A DNA stretch of 6,574 nt from Planctomycetota bacterium (lineage in GTDB: Bacteria; Planctomycetota; SZUA-567; JAFGNG01): NCBI GenBank assembly GCA_016927125.1, contig JAFGNG010000182.1, forward strand, positions 1-6,574. The letters are read 5' to 3'. Of this stretch, positions 5,430 to 6,574 are shown one piece after another; the first letter of the stretch is position 1; the number at the start of each line of letters is the position of its first letter. Below the pieces are notes generated by a model. That model was not told where the DNA came from. It was given only the letters and a program-made list of their open reading frames with translations, and ran no database searches. Position numbers and translations under genes: made by a program.

Positions 5430-5881
5430 GTGAATTTCGCGCGTCATGCCACTGGGAAGTGAAGGCGGGTTGCGCGTTGCTGAAACGATTACGTGAGTGA
5501 TACTGAAAATCACCATACAAGAAAGACGACTTTGTGATTACATTTGGTTTTGAATGTTTGGTTATATTAAGTATGGTTTACCTATTCCCGGTCATTATGA
5601 GCAGGAAGCCAGGGGTGTTATGCCCTGTTTCAACAGGGCTTATACCTGTAATTGCTCCCCCCGGCCGGGGACTTCAAAATCCTCACGTACTGAAAAAAAT
5701 AGAGAGAGCTGATTTACGTTTCGCTATGGTGTGCCATGATGTTTCAAGGCGCACTGTAATTTGACGAAACCAGGCAATCTCTAAAGAGGAAACTCCCTCT
5801 AATTTCAGTCAACGCCCATCTCCTTAACCTCACTTCACAGCATGACGCTTCAACAACTCCTTCTTTAAGGGAGAACTAGCT
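5430..5881 (+). ncRNA. Hairpin-rich long leader of rny, or a separate small RNA (untyped)
   Basis: No convincing gene lies in these 450 bases. Several hairpins are visible. CGCGC (5438-5442) pairs with GCGCG (5472-5476) and encloses CACT-GGGA-AGTG (5450-5461), which has a GNRA loop. GTGAT (5497-5501) pairs with ATCAC (5509-5513). GCCCTGT (5622-5628) pairs with ACAGGGC (5633-5639) around TTCA. CCCCGGCCGGGG (5659-5670) is self-complementary. AGAGG (5785-5789) pairs with CCTCT (5796-5800). GAAACG (5482-5487) can pair with CGTTTC (5717-5722), and GCGTCATGC (5441-5449) with GCATGACGC (5840-5848), which would close the whole region. I checked it by eye against RNase P RNA, tmRNA, SRP RNA, 6S and common riboswitches and found no full match. 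An RNA function is inferred from structure and from the position downstream of a promoter. Confidence 0.33.
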
Positions 5882-6574
5882 GTGAACGAGATGACCTACT
5901 ACATGTTAATTGCTGCAGCCTTTGTGGTCGGGGCGCTGCTGCGCCACATCTGGGGCAAGTACCAGGTAAAATCCTCAGAAAACGATGCCAGGCGCATCCG
6001 CCAACAGGCGAACCACGAAGCCAAACAAATCTGTAAAGACGCTGAAATCAAGGCCAAGGAAGACAACCTCCGCGAACGCCAGAAGATGGACAAGGAATTT
6101 CGTAACGAGCGCAATGAACTCAAGTCCATTGAGAAGCGTTTGACCAAGCGCGAAGACAACCTGGACGCCAAGAGTGAGAACCTGGACAAGAAAGAGGCTG
6201 CGCTCGAAAAGACCGGGCGCGATCTTACCGCCCGGGAGCACGAATTGCAAAAGCGCTATGAAGCCGTGAATGAAACCATCCAGAAGCAGGAAGACAAGCT
6301 GTTGGAGATTTCAACCTACACCCGCGAGCAGGCAGAGAGCGAGATCTTCCGCCGCCTTGAGGAACAACTCGCACAAGAAATCGAGCAGCGGGTGGAGCGT
6401 GCCGACCAGCGCTACAAGGAGATCGCTGATGAGCGCGGCCAGGAGATCCTGACCACCTCGATCCAGCGTCTGGCCGTGGATTACACCACCACCAACGTGA
6501 CCTCCACCGTGGAATTGCCGCATGACGAGATGAAGGGCCGCATCATCGGCCGCGAGGGGCGCAATATCCGCGCC
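5882..6574 (+). CDS. rny: Ribonuclease Y, N-terminal part (runs off the window)
   Basis: RNase Y is a membrane-anchored endoribonuclease that starts mRNA decay and acts as a scaffold for other degradation enzymes. The 231 codons present show the expected order. A single N-terminal membrane helix (about residues 6-24, YYMLIAAAFVVGALLRHIWG) comes first. A long charged coiled coil follows (about 30-190, rich in Lys, Glu, Arg and Gln, with heptad-like runs such as LTKREDNLDAKSENLDKKE). Then comes DYTTTNVTSTVELP and the start of the KH RNA-binding domain with GRIIGREGRNIRA, whose GxxG loop is GREG at 223-226. The catalytic HD domain would follow beyond the edge, so catalysis cannot be checked. The GTG start is supported by AAGGGAG (5867-5873) eight bases upstream; the in-frame ATG at 5891 is too far from that site. 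The gene is divergent from metG, with an unusually long, hairpin-rich upstream region. Confidence 0.94.
   Translation, partial: MNEMTYYMLIAAAFVVGALLRHIWGKYQVKSSENDARRIRQQANHEAKQICKDAEIKAKEDNLRERQKMDKEFRNERNELKSIEKRLTKREDNLDAKSENLDKKEAALEKTGRDLTAREHELQKRYEAVNETIQKQEDKLLEISTYTREQAESEIFRRLEEQLAQEIEQRVERADQRYKEIADERGQEILTTSIQRLAVDYTTTNVTSTVELPHDEMKGRIIGREGRNIRA

Noticed and set aside
5436..5480. Cobalamin riboswitch, suggested by AACTGTGA followed by GCCACTGGGAAGTGAAGGCGGG-like sequence (split: GCCACTG, then AAGGCGGG)
   Set aside because: The upstream core (GGTG...AAATCC, CCCGC) and the AGCCAGGAGACCTGCC box are missing at the right distance, so the resemblance is partial only.
5600..5690. tRNA-like stretch with TTCAAAATCC
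   Set aside because: The anticodon-like hairpin has the wrong loop size and no acceptor stem or D arm can be formed.
5534..5764. 76-codon open frame in the rny leader
   Set aside because: GTG start without a clear ribosome site, mixed codon use, and it runs through two strong hairpins. It is more likely non-coding.
5785..5800. RNase P RNA, suggested by GAGGAAACTCC
   Set aside because: The conserved motif is GAGGAAAGTCC, and there is no room before rny for the roughly 350-base molecule or its matching 3' block.

Overview
The window carries five firmly recognisable genes, one small unknown gene and the tail of an upstream gene. They suggest a flagellated Gram-negative-type bacterium of moderate GC content. 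The gene set is a flagellar sigma factor FliA, its anti-sigma factor FlgM, a FapA (DUF342) protein, a MetG whose KMSKS loop reads KASTS, and RNase Y. Together with a compact two-hairpin repeat, this makes me think of the PVC superphylum (Lentisphaerota, Kiritimatiellota or Verrucomicrobiota type). That placement is inference and cannot be proved from this stretch.

Layout. On the + strand, 1-170 is the 3' end of an unidentified gene whose stop overlaps the GTG start of fliA (167-910), as in a translationally coupled operon. The next 600 bases separate fliA from flgM and are the accessory-looking part. They hold a long nested inverted repeat (921-999) whose 3' arm covers the ribosome binding site of a 62-residue unknown protein (1008-1196). 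After that come a bipartite palindromic repeat (1209-1260) and a non-coding stretch with competing inverted repeats, a FliA-like -10 octamer and a sigma-70-like promoter. flgM follows at 1509-1793. Convergent to it on the - strand lie fapA (1854-3392) and, upstream of that, metG (3568-5253).

A 628-base divergent intergenic region separates metG from rny (5882-6574, running off the window). It contains TTGACA boxes pointing both ways, an operator-like inverted repeat inside the rny-side promoter, and about 450 bases of hairpin-rich DNA that would be an unusually long leader for rny or could hold a separate small RNA.

How the genes fit together. FliA and FlgM form the classic sigma-28/anti-sigma pair that times late flagellar gene expression. 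FapA-family proteins are often encoded near motility genes, although their role is poorly defined. MetG is translation housekeeping. RNase Y is a membrane-anchored endonuclease that starts mRNA decay. The most interesting parts are the non-coding ones: the fliA-flgM spacer and the rny leader.
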